A stretch of DNA of 64,000 bases from assembly GCF_050296195.1 (NCBI RefSeq), contig NZ_JBNKRB010000042.1; one strand, written 5' to 3'. The stretch comes from Gynuella sp050296195 (GTDB lineage: Bacteria; Pseudomonadota; Gammaproteobacteria; Pseudomonadales; Natronospirillaceae). The notes under the pieces are model-generated. The model worked only from the letters and a program-made list of their open reading frames with translations, did not search any database and was not told the DNA's origin. A program made the position numbers and the translations under genes. Positions 63,683 through 64,000 of the stretch are shown in pieces (the stretch's first letter is position 1; the number at the start of each line of letters is the position of its first letter).

Positions 63683-63892
63683 GAAAAAACTCCTTTTATA
63701 TAGTGAATGATTCACTTCCTGTGTTTGCCGGAAGCAGGGTTAGAATAACGATTTATCTAACACTGAAAACAAATATCTCAAAAGTATTAAATATCTATAC
63801 CTGAAGTATTGTGAGACTCTACCAACCCCCTAGATAGAACAAAATATAATCAAAAAAAAGCTGGAGAAGATCACTGGCTTTCGATTAGCGCA

Positions 63893-64000
63893 AAATGGAA
63901 ATGGAAATGGAAATGGAAATGGAAATGGAAATGGAAATGGAAATGGAAATGGAAATGGAAATGGAAATGGAAATGGAAATGGAAATGGAAATGGAAATGG
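63893..64000. repeat. Perfect hexanucleotide microsatellite (AAATGG)18, runs off the window
   Basis: Eighteen uninterrupted copies of AAATGG fill 63893-64000, and the array continues past the window. All six frames are open through it (Met-Glu, Gly-Asn and Lys-Trp dipeptides on the plus strand). No gene is seen in 63716-63892 before it. It could lie in a coding region beyond the edge, be a phase-variable tract, or be a sequencing or assembly artefact. Confidence 0.95.

Noticed and set aside
1..64000. CRISPR array, prophage, transposase or toxin-antitoxin module
   Set aside because: No regularly spaced repeats, phage structural genes, transposase domains or typical small gene pairs were seen.

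Overview
The window looks like a chromosomal segment of a marine-type gammaproteobacterium of the broad Pseudomonadales/Oceanospirillales group. This rests on a complete Na+-translocating NADH:quinone reductase operon, an E. coli-type pyrBI pair, RNase E with a long 5' leader, and gene order that, from memory, follows Pseudomonas aeruginosa: the tetR-DUF1285, pilZ-holB-tmk-mltG-pabC-fab-rpmF-yceD-maf-sppA-rluC-rne block, then sthA/nqr/mfd/csiV/nucleoside phosphorylase, then uvrB beside a surface-polysaccharide locus. Base composition is moderate, and clearly more AT-rich from about 46 to 57.5 kb.

Region by region. 1-8.5 kb: the 3' end of an AddA-like helicase-nuclease, a lone glucan phosphorylase, a small membrane-anchored protein, a Tyr-type DAHP synthase, a CPA2 antiporter whose stop codon lies in a 337-bp MITE-like element, a diguanylate cyclase, then DUF1285 and TetR genes. 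8.1-16.3 kb (minus strand): pilZ, holB, tmk, mltG, pabC, fabF, acpP, fabG, fabD, rpmF, yceD. The genes are tightly coupled, but intrinsic terminators interrupt them between rpmF and fabD, acpP and fabF, and fabF and pabC, and plsX is missing. 16.4-26.2 kb: maf, sppA, rluC, rne with a leader of roughly 510 nt, a Tat-type dienelactone hydrolase, a Tus-like replication-fork-trap protein, a metallo-beta-lactamase hydrolase and sthA. 26.2-33.4 kb: nqrABCDEF with apbE and nqrM. 33.7-40.8 kb: mfd-csiV, a nucleoside phosphorylase, algH, DUF2288 and an unknown membrane protein. 40.8-46 kb: tRNA-Val(GAC), manC, uvrB with a LexA-like operator, and aspC. 46.2-61.5 kb: a polysaccharide locus with six glycosyltransferases (five of GT-B type), a ligase, a polymerase, a MurJ/Wzx-type flippase, an initiating phosphotransferase, UDP-glucose dehydrogenase, UDP-glucuronate epimerase and a MarR-type EPS regulator. 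61.7-64 kb: pyrBI, a ComEA-like protein, and a perfect hexanucleotide microsatellite running off the window end.

How the genes fit together. The fab block makes acyl chains, with ACP as carrier. NQR and SthA handle NADH/NADPH redox and sodium pumping; ApbE and NqrM mature NQR. ManC, the UDP-glucose dehydrogenase and the epimerase can supply GDP-mannose, UDP-GlcA and UDP-GalA to the glycosyltransferases, which suggests an acidic heteropolysaccharide (O-antigen or capsule). The most notable items are the Tus homologue, the nested inverted-repeat element, the apparently leaderless yceD promoter, the loss of plsX from the fab cluster, and the microsatellite. No CRISPR array, prophage, transposase gene or obvious defence island was seen.
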